Below, piece by piece: positions 16,743-25,580 of a stretch of 64,000 nt of DNA (its first letter is position 1; each line of letters opens with the position of its first letter). The DNA is from Eubacterium nodatum ATCC 33099. GTDB taxonomy: Bacteria; Bacillota; Clostridia; Peptostreptococcales; Anaerovoracaceae. Below the pieces are notes generated by a model. That model saw only the letters and a list, made by a program, of their open reading frames with translations. It did not search any database and had not been told where the DNA came from. Position numbers and translations under genes: made by a program. Location: NCBI GenBank assembly GCA_000510425.1, contig AZKM01000008.1:124001-188000 (forward strand), read 5' to 3'.

Positions 16743-17592
16743 TGTTTCCCCCTGCATTAATAGTCATAATCTCAATATCGTTATCACTTCTTCTGTAGTT
16801 TATATGATTCCTAACCAACTTCTCTGTAATTTCAAATTCTTCGTCTATATCTCTACATGACAACACTACAAATCCCCCCGGTGCTATAAGCTGTCTGTGC
16901 ATTTTTGCAATGTTTTCCGCTTTTTTTGTGTTCCTGAATATAAGCACAGAATTCCCGCAATATTTATGAAAAAGTTCTTCCTTTGAACCGTAATCCACAA
17001 CTTTGCCTGACTTCAAGTAAAGAATTTTCGTTGCTAAGTTCTCTAATTCCGTATAATAATGTGATGTTATCAAAAGTGTTGTGTTCTTGTCCTTATACCA
17101 TTCCACCAGTTTATCCATCAGACGCTGGCGAGTTTCAAAATCAAGACCTGATGTCACCTCATCGAACATCACAATTTCACTGTCTTTGCACATTACCAGA
17201 ATAAGCGTAAGTCTCTGCTTTTGACCGCCGGAAAGATGCTTCCATCTCTTTTTCAGGCAATCCTCAAACTCAAAAAACTCGATCATCTCAACAAGCTTTG
17301 GATTGTCACGAATTTTGCATCCCATTATCATTTCAATTATAATTCTGATGGGAACGGTTTCTATATACTCATTCTGTTGCATGTGCACAGCAATTTCATT
17401 TGATGGAATCCCGAGGGTTATATTACCTTGATGCGGTACAAGTCCAAGTATGCTTTTAAGAAGTGTACTCTTCCCGGCACCATTGCTTCCTATAATTCCA
17501 ACTCTCTCGCCTTTCTCAATTTCTATTGTTCTTCCAAGATCAACAGCCACCTTTTCTTTGAAGCTGACCTTAACATTATCCAATCTAATCAT
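16735..17592 (-). CDS. ABC transporter ATP-binding protein
   Basis: About 285 residues. Walker A GSNGAGKST, signature LSGGQKQRLTLILV and Walker B IVMFDEVTSGLD are present, followed by an H-loop in ITSHYY. A C-terminal extension of about 80 residues follows the ATPase core. The start ATG 17592 overlaps the kinase gene's stop region by eight bases. It works with the permease 15990-16742. Confidence 0.9.
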   Translation of the reverse strand: MIRLDNVKVSFKEKVAVDLGRTIEIEKGERVGIIGSNGAGKSTLLKSILGLVPHQGNITLGIPSNEIAVHMQQNEYIETVPIRIIIEMIMGCKIRDNPKLVEMIEFFEFEDCLKKRWKHLSGGQKQRLTLILVMCKDSEIVMFDEVTSGLDFETRQRLMDKLVEWYKDKNTTLLITSHYYTELENLATKILYLKSGKVVDYGSKEELFHKYCGNSVLIFRNTKKAENIAKMHRQLIAPGGFVVLSCRDIDEEFEITEKLVRNHINYRRSDNDIEIMTINAGGNNE

Positions 17593-19150
17593 CTCTGCCT
17601 CTTTTCTCCAGTACAAACTGAACTCCGTCCTGCAAGTTTTCTCCTCTAAGTTTCAGGTCAAGCTTTCCGGCAAAATATTTTGCTATGTAAAGACCAAGCC
17701 CATGCCCTTTTCTATCCTCTGAGCTTCCATTATCAACACCTATAACAAAGGGATCAAATATGCTTCCTGAAATACTTTCATCAATATGACCGGGCTTATT
17801 CCCAACGGTAATCTTCCTTTTTTCTACGATAACCTTTACGCTTCCATTCTCTTCGGTGTGTTTTATTCCATTTGAAACTAAGTTTTCCAGTATTTTGCCG
17901 AGCATGCCCTGATTGCTTTCCCACCGGATTTCTGTTTCTCGTGTTTCTAATTCCAGCTTAATACCCTTAGAATCTGCATTTATTCGATTTTTGCCTATGG
18001 TTTCCCGGCAAAGCTCTGCAATGTCAACTCGCTCAAACTCAATGCTGTCAGCCATACCACTTATACTGGAAGCCTCCTCAACTATGGACATCATTTCTTT
18101 AAGCTGTTTCTTGACCTCCGGCAAATAAACATTTCTATCAGCAAATTTTCCTATATTTGCTGTCATACCGTCGACAAGCAGCATCGATGCGGCAATCGGT
18201 GTTTTTAATTGATGTGAGGTGGCACGCATATAAACTTCTTTTCGCTGAATTTCTTCCTCAAGATTTCTGAAAGCTTGCGCCTGTTTTTCATAGAGAAGAT
18301 TAAGAGTCATCGTAAGATCTGCAATCTCATCTTTTCCGCATACAGTCATGGGTTTAAGGTCACTTAAAGACAGATACATTCTTCTTTCAGCATCCATAGA
18401 CAATTTTTTTATAGGATCGACAATTTTCTTGGAATATAGTGCCGAAACCCCAAATGCGACTAAAATCATCAGCAAAATCAACATTGGCGTTGAAGTGTAA
18501 AGTACCGGCAGAATCTCTTCGGCAGTAGGTGTGATTACGCTGTTCATCATTATCATGGTGTCAGTACCTTTCTTGGAAAATCCGATAAAAGTCGTGTAAC
18601 TGGAACCTGAATACTTACTTTTCACATTGAACTCTCCCATTTTTATGTTGCCAAATGTGTGCATCCTCTGCTTTTTTGCCTCAAACTGAGAAACTGTTTT
18701 CTTACTGTCTATGTTGATTCTAAAATTCTTTTTTATGAAACCTGTATTTTCTTTCATGATTGATGCAAAAATAGGTTTAAAATCTTTAGCTAAAGCCTCT
18801 CCCTTTTCTGCGTCTTTCTTCTTTATATTTCTAACCTTTTTTAAAAGTTTTCTCATAGCAGGGCTGATAAATTCAATTTCTCCGTCAAATCCTGCTCCTG
18901 TAATTTTAATTTTATTCCCTTTCTGCGGAATAAGTATTCCAAATATGTTGACATCCCTGCTCTCAAGATTTTTAAGGGATTTATTGTTATTAAAATATTC
19001 CATTGAGGATCTGGCATTCTCCAAATTTTGTTTTTCCTTATAGTCCATATACATTCCGGGCATTAGGAAAATCATATAAGAAAATATTACTATACCTATA
19101 ATCAAGGCAATTATCACACTGTATAAAAATGTTTTACTCCCTAATTTCAT
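17585..19150 (-). CDS. Sensor histidine kinase
   Basis: 521 residues. A membrane helix at about 8-30, an extracytoplasmic sensor of about 185 residues, a second helix at about 218-238 and a HAMP linker precede the HisKA box (ATSHQLKTPIA, phosphoacceptor His near 313). The HATPase has an N-box (LENLVSNGIKHT), a G1-like region and GHGLGLYIAK. It overlaps the response regulator's 3' end by 17 bases and the ATPase's start by eight, a tightly coupled operon. Confidence 0.93.
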   Translation of the reverse strand: MKLGSKTFLYSVIIALIIGIVIFSYMIFLMPGMYMDYKEKQNLENARSSMEYFNNNKSLKNLESRDVNIFGILIPQKGNKIKITGAGFDGEIEFISPAMRKLLKKVRNIKKKDAEKGEALAKDFKPIFASIMKENTGFIKKNFRINIDSKKTVSQFEAKKQRMHTFGNIKMGEFNVKSKYSGSSYTTFIGFSKKGTDTMIMMNSVITPTAEEILPVLYTSTPMLILLMILVAFGVSALYSKKIVDPIKKLSMDAERRMYLSLSDLKPMTVCGKDEIADLTMTLNLLYEKQAQAFRNLEEEIQRKEVYMRATSHQLKTPIAASMLLVDGMTANIGKFADRNVYLPEVKKQLKEMMSIVEEASSISGMADSIEFERVDIAELCRETIGKNRINADSKGIKLELETRETEIRWESNQGMLGKILENLVSNGIKHTEENGSVKVIVEKRKITVGNKPGHIDESISGSIFDPFVIGVDNGSSEDRKGHGLGLYIAKYFAGKLDLKLRGENLQDGVQFVLEKRGRDD

Positions 19151-19814
19151 CTTCTTTCCTCCATCTATACCCCAATCCTATAACCGTTTCTATATAATCC
19201 AGGGGAAGCTTTTTTCTAAGGTTTTTTACATGGGCATCTATGATTCTATCGTTTGCAATATATTCTTCGTCAAATATTTTATTTATAAGTTGATCTCTGC
19301 TGAAAACTCGTCCGGGGTTGTCCCTGAGGGTCTTCATCAAAACAAACTCGCTTACTGTCAGTCCCAAATTTTCATTATCGTAGTATGCTCTGTATTCCTC
19401 CTCATCCACAATAAATCCTTTTGTCATAGTCTTTGCGGATTTTCTTCCGGTTCTTCTTAAAACAGCCTCAATCCTCTTGATTAAAATTATAGGAGATGCC
19501 GGCTTTGTGATATAGTCATCGGCAAAGAAATTGAAAGCCTCCAGCTGTGTATTGATGTCATCATAGGCTGTAAGCATTATTGTACCTACATCATCGCCAA
19601 TTTGCGTTTTTATATATTTCAGAACCTCAAGCCCATTTTTTCCCGGGACTCTTATATCCAAGACTGCAATATCAAATTCCACTCCGCCTTCAATCATCTC
19701 AACAGCGTCATCGCCTCTTTCGCAAGGAATCACCTCGTGTCCCGCAACTGCCATATATTCCGCAAGAACTTCTCTTATTATTTTTTCATCTTCTAAAAAA
19801 AATATTTTAGCCAT
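19134..19814 (-). CDS. OmpR-family response regulator
   Basis: 226 residues. The receiver domain has acidic FLEDE, phosphorylatable Asp in VLDIRVPGKNG (about 53), Thr in LTAYDD and Lys in TKPAS. The C-terminal winged helix (GLTVSEFVLMKTLRDNPGRVFSRDQLINKIFDEEY, ending IGLGYRW) is of the OmpR/PhoB type. It heads the operon RR-kinase-ATPase-permease, presumably inducing it in response to the transported compound. The 267-base gap upstream shows no other gene. Confidence 0.93.
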   Translation of the reverse strand: MAKIFFLEDEKIIREVLAEYMAVAGHEVIPCERGDDAVEMIEGGVEFDIAVLDIRVPGKNGLEVLKYIKTQIGDDVGTIMLTAYDDINTQLEAFNFFADDYITKPASPIILIKRIEAVLRRTGRKSAKTMTKGFIVDEEEYRAYYDNENLGLTVSEFVLMKTLRDNPGRVFSRDQLINKIFDEEYIANDRIIDAHVKNLRKKLPLDYIETVIGLGYRWRKEDEIRE

Positions 19815-20081
19815 GCCTCTTAGATCCTTTCTCTTCTTTAATCATACATTACTATCGTGGTATGAATTTAATATGAATTTCATTTGCATATAAGATACTC
19901 CCGGCAGCTTTAAATTCTAAAACAGCGATGGAAAATTCCCTCCCACCGCTATAAAATCGTATCTATACTATTCTGTACAAAGGCTGACGCCTCTATAAAA
20001 CCACATTTATACTATTATGTTCCAAAAACTTCATCATCTGTAAAAAGCTCTGATAATTTTTTATAAACCTTGAGCTTAAAT

Positions 20082-20570
20082 CTACTTTACAGACTTTGGG
20101 CTTACCTTTCTTTTGCCGGTTATCGTTTCTACCTCAAGTTTGTATACAGTAGTTCTCGGCAATGCAGCCTTGCTGAAAGGTGCCTTTTCTCCGCTATGAT
20201 AGTGCTCCATCAGTTTTTCAAGACAATATATTTTCTCCTCATCTTTCTCTACAAAAGTTATCTTTCCCATTCCGATAACGCTTGCATAATTATATGTACA
20301 GTAGCCTTTTTCTCTATGATATTCCAATTCTCCCTCACAGTCCATCTCAAATGCTGCTCTATTATCCTTTTTAATTAAGTCAAGCTTCATTCCCTCAAGG
20401 GCACTGTGAAAATAAAGAGTAAGTTTCTCCCCTTTATAATCCATTCCAAAACTAAGCGGCAGTATATAGGGGTAATCCCCATTATTCAACGCAATACGAC
20501 AAACATCGCATTTTTCCATAACAGAAATAATTTCATCTATGGCAGTTATCTCTCTGTTTCCTTTTCTCAT
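20082..20570 (-). CDS. Pyridoxamine 5'-phosphate oxidase-like FMN-binding protein (NimA-like)
   Basis: About 162 residues with the split-barrel flavin fold. The N-terminal ITAIDEIISVMEKCDVCRIALNNGDYPYILPLSFG and the YFHSALEGMKLDLIKKDNRAAFEMD segment are typical of the NimA/5-nitroimidazole-resistance branch. The start ATG 20570 follows GGAGGGAATTT. Substrate is not determined, and calling it a resistance gene would go beyond the sequence. Confidence 0.82.
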   Translation of the reverse strand: MRKGNREITAIDEIISVMEKCDVCRIALNNGDYPYILPLSFGMDYKGEKLTLYFHSALEGMKLDLIKKDNRAAFEMDCEGELEYHREKGYCTYNYASVIGMGKITFVEKDEEKIYCLEKLMEHYHSGEKAPFSKAALPRTTVYKLEVETITGKRKVSPKSVK

Positions 20571-20920
20571 AAATTCCCTCCACGGCAATTGATATTTTCA
20601 CAGTTCATACATTATATCAATTCCTTCATAATTCAGTTAACATTATAGGATAAATTCACCATCTTAGTTATTTTTAATTTTTAAATTACAGGCAAATCAC
20701 ATATATAATACCACAAAATACCTCAAATTCTCCATAATTTGTTGGTATGCAGTATGTAAAATGGGTATCATCTAGTAGAGTATCTTAACGGTCTAAATCG
20801 GCAAATATTTTGTCAGTGTTTAGAATCCTTGAAGTTTCAATAAATTGACACTCGGTTAATTGGTGCTCGGTAAGTCTTTCAGGGTTAATTGAACAACTAC
20901 GAACTATATAGGGGGTGAAT
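20571..20920. other. Intergenic region between divergent genes
   Basis: About 350 AT-rich bases separate the NimA-like gene (minus) and the MsrAB gene (plus). It must hold promoters for both. I see no convincing riboswitch, RNA gene or long inverted repeat. Confidence 0.5.
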
Positions 20921-22048
20921 ATGATTAGACAAATAATAATTTTTATACTGATTACGGCACTTATGGTAGGACTTTCCGCCTGTGCTTTCAACGATAAAAA
21001 TAATACGAAAGGAGACAGCAAAATGCTACGCAAAGAAGATGTAATGAAATCAAATCGCAGATCAATTTATCTTGCCGGAGGTTGCTTCTGGGGAGTTGAA
21101 GGATATTTCAAAAAGCTCCACGGCGTTTATAATACAGAAACAGGCTATGCCAACGGCAAATCCTCTGATACGGATTACGCCAGTCTAAAGAAATCGGACC
21201 ATGCCGAAACGGTTAAAATAGAGTATGATATGTCTAAAATTTCTCTTGAGGAGCTTTTGCTTCACTATTTCAGGATAATCGATCCGAAGTCTGTTAATAA
21301 ACAGGGAAATGACGAGGGGCGTCAGTATCGTACGGGAATCTACTATCCTACTTCAGACGGTGAAAAAAGCAATAAAACCTTTGATGATTCCGACAAACTG
21401 TCTGCGGCACATGTGACAGATACAAAGACTTCCATTAAGAGTCTTTTGGAATACGAGTCAAAGAAACACGGCAAACTTGCAGTGGAATCCGGTAAGTTAA
21501 ATAATTTCGTAAAAGCTGAAGATTATCATCAGGATTACTTAGATAAAAATCCAAATGGATACTGTCATATCAATTTAAATCTGGCGGACAAACCTCTTAC
21601 CGATGAGCATTATCCGGTTCCAAATAAGGATAAACTAAAAAGTAAGCTGGACTCAAAGGCATACGATGTAATGAAGAAAAATGATACGGAGCGGGCATTT
21701 TCCAGTCCTCTGAATGATGAATACAGAAGGGGGATTTATGTGGATAAGATAACCGGCGAGCCTTTATTTTCTTCCAGTGATAAATTCAAAAGCGGCTGTG
21801 GCTGGCCCAGCTTCTCCAAACCCATTCTTTCCGGCAAAGTGATTGAAAAGAACGATACAAGCTACGGTATGAAGCGTACTGAAGTCCGCACTAAAGGTTC
21901 GGATTCTCACCTGGGGCATGTATTTGATGATGGTCCTGCAGAAAAAGGCGGTTTAAGATACTGCATCAACGGAGCTTCTCTAAGATTCATCCCTTATGAT
22001 GAAATGGATGCCAAGGGCTACGGTTTCTACAAGGTTTTCTGCAAATAG
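20921..22048 (+). CDS. msrAB: Peptide methionine sulfoxide reductase MsrA-MsrB fusion, lipoprotein
   Basis: A 375-residue fusion that reduces both S- and R-methionine sulfoxide in proteins. The N-terminus is a lipoprotein signal with lipobox LSAC (Cys 21), so it acts outside the cell membrane. MsrA follows with catalytic GCFWG (Cys near 55). MsrB follows with CGWPSF and the catalytic RYCIN (near the C-terminus); the CxxC zinc pairs of many MsrB proteins are absent. I chose ATG 20921, five bases after GGGGG, over a GTG two codons upstream. It repairs oxidised surface proteins and is transcribed alone. Confidence 0.95.
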   Translation: MIRQIIIFILITALMVGLSACAFNDKNNTKGDSKMLRKEDVMKSNRRSIYLAGGCFWGVEGYFKKLHGVYNTETGYANGKSSDTDYASLKKSDHAETVKIEYDMSKISLEELLLHYFRIIDPKSVNKQGNDEGRQYRTGIYYPTSDGEKSNKTFDDSDKLSAAHVTDTKTSIKSLLEYESKKHGKLAVESGKLNNFVKAEDYHQDYLDKNPNGYCHINLNLADKPLTDEHYPVPNKDKLKSKLDSKAYDVMKKNDTERAFSSPLNDEYRRGIYVDKITGEPLFSSSDKFKSGCGWPSFSKPILSGKVIEKNDTSYGMKRTEVRTKGSDSHLGHVFDDGPAEKGGLRYCINGASLRFIPYDEMDAKGYGFYKVFCK

Positions 22049-22118
22049 GCAAGTTGCAAGTGTGATTCAATGTGGTGGAAAAAAAGGGCTGCCGCAAAAG
22101 TCCCTAACCAGAAAAACG

Positions 22119-22155
22119 GTGATGAGCAGAATAGATTTTCTATTCTGCTCATCAC
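22119..22155. terminator. Strong hairpin terminator after msrAB
   Basis: Seventeen-base perfect arms (22119-22135 and 22139-22155) with a TTT loop form a very stable stem, though only a weak T tract follows. It could serve both the msrAB gene and the convergent methyltransferase. Nothing else is visible in 22049-22370. Confidence 0.75.
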
Positions 22156-22370
22156 TATCACTATTTTCCTGCAACAAATATACATCCCTTAAATTCGCAT
22201 CATTTTAACATTTGTCACCTCTGCCTCTTTTGATTCGTCTTCATTATCTGCAATATTGTCTCCAAGCTGCCCTAGGATACCATATTACATTACTTAATTT
22301 TTATTACTTAATTTTTTTATCAGCATAAATTCCCAATAACGAGTTAAATCGTTCTTAATACTATTAGTTC

Positions 22371-23177
22371 TTAATTCAACTTTAAATGAATAACCAGCGT
22401 TCTATGCAATTTATCTGCAAAATACATATAGATTCTGGTTATCAACTTCAAGCCACGGCACTCTTTAAGGGCGTCTCTAAAAAATCCATCAACTGCCATA
22501 AGTTCTGTATCCGTACGGTTTGCAAAATCTTTTGGATTATCTACACTGAAATACATCTGTGCATCTGTGTTTCCGGTCTTTCTCACATATTTATTGGCAA
22601 GCTCCAGACCTTTAGAATTCGTTGCATCAAATATCACTTCACCTTTAGCAATTCGTGATTTCATTTTCTTGATCATATCTATGATTTTACTTTCGGCAAA
22701 ATACTGATACACACCTGAAACTACAATCATGGTCGGCTGCGAAGTGTCTATTTCTTTTATCCAGTCAAGGGTAAACATATCTCCTGATATCAACTTCTCA
22801 TTATCCTCATTTCCCAACACCTTTTTCCTAATATCCATCACATTTGGTAAATCGACTTGAAAAAAATCGGACTCAGCGTTTCCAATGCGGTTATAGGCTG
22901 TTTCTAAGCCGGCACCCAAAAACACCACATTGCTTCGATTATTTTCTTTCAGAAATCCTCTTATTTTTCTGTCTATGGTCTGTTGTCTACAAACACTTGC
23001 CATATAAAAATATTCCGTGGTATTATTTTCTATGCTGTCTGTCGGTATGTATTGTTTTAATGATAAGGCTTTTTCATCATAGAAAAATTCCGGGAATTTC
23101 TCAGATGCGTATATTCTTGCAGCAAGGGGAATATACAAGGTGTCCTCTACTCCGTTCAGTAAATTTTTTTCATTCAT
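22371..23177 (-). CDS. Class I SAM-dependent methyltransferase, LCM/Ppm1 family (second copy)
   Basis: About 268 residues, paralogous in layout to 5622-6440. It has NNTTEYFYMASVCRQQTIDRKI, SAM-binding VVFLGAGLETAYNR and the acidic FFQVDLPNVMDIRKK motif. Start ATG 23177 lies near GGAATTGTAGGA; the frame extends nine codons further without a ribosome site. A TATAAT box in the context GTGGTATAATATTA lies near 23245, resembling the promoter of the other copy. Substrate unknown. Confidence 0.82.
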   Translation of the reverse strand: MNEKNLLNGVEDTLYIPLAARIYASEKFPEFFYDEKALSLKQYIPTDSIENNTTEYFYMASVCRQQTIDRKIRGFLKENNRSNVVFLGAGLETAYNRIGNAESDFFQVDLPNVMDIRKKVLGNEDNEKLISGDMFTLDWIKEIDTSQPTMIVVSGVYQYFAESKIIDMIKKMKSRIAKGEVIFDATNSKGLELANKYVRKTGNTDAQMYFSVDNPKDFANRTDTELMAVDGFFRDALKECRGLKLITRIYMYFADKLHRTLVIHLKLN

Positions 23178-23498
23178 TCCTACAATTCCTTTCAATCTAT
23201 TCATACTTTAAGCAATAATCTATCTTTGGAAATATCTGCTAATATTATACCACTTTCAAGTCATTTTTATAGCCTGAAAAATATGTTTATGGTTAATATT
23301 CCTTACAGCCGGTAAGGAACTCTCCATATTGTTACTAAGCTAAATATATTGATATTTGCAGCTTGGTAAATTATAATGTGTACAGAAATAGGAATATATG
23401 GCAATATTATCACATATTCAAATAAAGCCAAAACAACAAGCATAAAAATCAAATTCATAAAACTACATCCATACTGCTATAACTACAAAGGACAATCT
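23178..23498. other. Divergent intergenic region
   Basis: About 320 AT-rich bases between the methyltransferase (minus) and the asparaginase (plus). It contains the minus-strand TATAAT near 23245. The plus-strand frame open from 23376 is only an in-frame extension of the asparaginase without a ribosome site. No RNA element is recognised. Confidence 0.5.
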
Positions 23499-24539
23499 AT
23501 GGAAAAATCTCTAAAAAACATTTTAATGATAGGAACAGGCGGTACCATTGCATCAAAAACCTATGAAAACGGACTTACCCCGGGGCTTACTACAGATGAA
23601 CTTTTATCTTATGTTCCGGATATAAGGAAAGTCTGCAATGTCAACTGCATACAGGTCTGCTCCATAGACAGCACCAATATGTCTCCAAAGTACTGGAAAA
23701 TGATCGTAAGAACCATAGAAGATAATTATAATGCCTACGACGGCTTCGTCATTTGCCATGGGACAGACACAATGGCATATACTGCAGCAGCCTTATCCTA
23801 CATGATACAAAATTCGCAAAAACCCATCGTAATCACAGGCTCTCAGCGTCCAATCAGCAGCGATATAACAGATGCAAAGACAAATCTGCTTGACAGTTTC
23901 ATCTATGCCTCCGATGAAGAATCGCAAAATATTTCTATAGTATTCGGCGGCAAGGTGATCGCAGGAACTCGTGCAAAGAAGGAGAGAGCCAAAAGTTTCA
24001 ATGCCTTCACAAGTATTAACTTTCCCTCACCTGCAATAATCCAAGATAACCGAGTAATCCGTTACTTAAATCAAGAGAAAATAATCGAAAAAACAGCATT
24101 TTACCATGAGATGAGTGAAAGCATCTTCCTCTTTAAGCTGATACCCGGTGCAAAACCGGAAATTTTACGATACCTATTCAACCACTACGACTGCATAGTA
24201 ATAGAAAGTTTTGGTGTGGGAGGTCTCCCTCAGGAACTTGCAAATGAATTTTATCAGGTAATGCAGGAAGCCATCGAAAATCAGGGAAAGATTGTCGTTA
24301 TGGCAACTCAAGTTGTAAATGAAGGAAGTGATATGACCGTCTACGAAGTAGGTAAAAAGGTAAAGAGCGACTTTAATCTGATAGAAGCCTACGATATGAC
24401 ACTTGAATCCACGATCACAAAACTCATGTGGCTGATGGGAAGACCCAAGATGAAATACTCAAAACTAAAAAACGAATTTTATCGAACCATAAACAACGAT
24501 ATAATTTTCACCCGTAATTTAGGAGAGGAAACATTATGA
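23499..24539 (+). CDS. ansA: L-asparaginase
   Basis: 346 residues; hydrolyses L-asparagine to aspartate and ammonia. The first catalytic motif TGGTIAS (near residues 12-18) and the second CHGTDTMAYTA with its Thr-Asp pair are both present, as is GSQRPISSDITDAKTN. There is no signal peptide, so it is probably the cytoplasmic type I enzyme. I chose ATG 23499 because AAAGGA lies just upstream. Its stop overlaps the start of the deacetylase gene (ATGA), making it the first gene of a three-gene operon. Confidence 0.92.
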   Translation: MEKSLKNILMIGTGGTIASKTYENGLTPGLTTDELLSYVPDIRKVCNVNCIQVCSIDSTNMSPKYWKMIVRTIEDNYNAYDGFVICHGTDTMAYTAAALSYMIQNSQKPIVITGSQRPISSDITDAKTNLLDSFIYASDEESQNISIVFGGKVIAGTRAKKERAKSFNAFTSINFPSPAIIQDNRVIRYLNQEKIIEKTAFYHEMSESIFLFKLIPGAKPEILRYLFNHYDCIVIESFGVGGLPQELANEFYQVMQEAIENQGKIVVMATQVVNEGSDMTVYEVGKKVKSDFNLIEAYDMTLESTITKLMWLMGRPKMKYSKLKNEFYRTINNDIIFTRNLGEETL

Positions 24540-25564
24540 CAAAGAAAAAAATAATCATTTCAGTTTTACTTATACTCGTTTTTTTGATACTGGCTTCAGT
24601 AATTCTTCTTTCATTCCTTGACAAGAAAAAGAAACAAGAAAATGCCTTTCCCACTATAACCCTTTCCGGCAAAAAGGTAGTGACTCTTCCGGTAAATGAA
24701 AAATATAAAGACCCGGGCTGCACCGCACAAGATGGCGAAGGCAATGATATTACGGGAGAAGTGAAAATGCAGCTTCCGGTAATAAAAAATTCAGGAACAT
24801 ACAAAGTAACTTACACCGTAACTGCAAAGAATGGCAAAACAGCCCGCATTCAGCGTACGATCAAAGCAGTGCTTCCTCCTCAAACCAAGGCAGGAAAAAA
24901 GCGTGGACTTGCAATACTCATGTACCATAATGTGTACAATGAAAAAAAGCCACCAAAAAAAATTGATGCCAACTGTATTTCCACCAAAGCTCTCGAAGAA
25001 GAACTTAAATATCTTATAAAGAACAAATACTATTTTCCTACGTGGAAAGAAGCAAAAAGCTATGTTGAAGGCAAGGTTGACCTTCCGGAAAAAAGTGTTG
25101 TACTTACCTTTGATGACGGAACCCGGTTATTTGAAAAAAACGGTGTACCTCTGCTCAAAAAATATAAGGTTCCTGCAACTGCATTTATAATTGCAAAATA
25201 TAACGGAAAACACTGGAGAAAGAAAAATTATCCGGGATTAACTCTCCAATCCCATTCCTACAATATGCACAGACCCGGAGGCAAAATAGGACATGGCGGA
25301 ATATTTACCGCTCTTTCACTGAAAGATGCCGTCAAAGACCTAAAAACCTCTGCAAAAGTCCTGGGATGCAACAAAGATGCCTTTGCATACCCATTTGGAG
25401 ATTATAACGATAAATGCGTTGAGGCTTTGAAAAAATCCGGATTCCTCTGTGGTGTAACCACCCAATACGGTAAAATTCATCCCGGAGATAACCCTTGGCT
25501 TTTGTCAAGAGTGCGTGTAAACGGAAGTCCTTCTCTTGCTGTATTTATCAGTTCAATAAAATAA
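24536..25564 (+). CDS. Membrane-anchored polysaccharide deacetylase with Ig-like domain
   Basis: 342 residues. One N-terminal membrane anchor (about 5-28) precedes a DUF5011-like bacterial Ig domain (about 38-110: VTLPVNEKYKDPGCTAQDGEGNDIT...GTYKVTYTVTAKNGKTA). A NodB-like deacetylase domain follows (LAILMYHNV, TFDDGTR, and the SHSYNMH metal motif). It probably removes acetyl or similar groups from cell-wall glycans at the outer face. The start overlaps the asparaginase stop by four bases. Confidence 0.88.
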   Translation: MTKKKIIISVLLILVFLILASVILLSFLDKKKKQENAFPTITLSGKKVVTLPVNEKYKDPGCTAQDGEGNDITGEVKMQLPVIKNSGTYKVTYTVTAKNGKTARIQRTIKAVLPPQTKAGKKRGLAILMYHNVYNEKKPPKKIDANCISTKALEEELKYLIKNKYYFPTWKEAKSYVEGKVDLPEKSVVLTFDDGTRLFEKNGVPLLKKYKVPATAFIIAKYNGKHWRKKNYPGLTLQSHSYNMHRPGGKIGHGGIFTALSLKDAVKDLKTSAKVLGCNKDAFAYPFGDYNDKCVEALKKSGFLCGVTTQYGKIHPGDNPWLLSRVRVNGSPSLAVFISSIK

Positions 25565-25580
25565 TATACCGGCAGAGATT

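Noticed and set aside
20785..21033. Minus-strand frame overlapping the start of msrAB
   Set aside because: Covers the lipoprotein signal of msrAB in antisense; no supporting features.
24508..24804. Minus-strand 98-codon frame overlapping the asparaginase/deacetylase junction
   Set aside because: It is antisense to two well-supported genes and has no ribosome site or family; a shadow frame.
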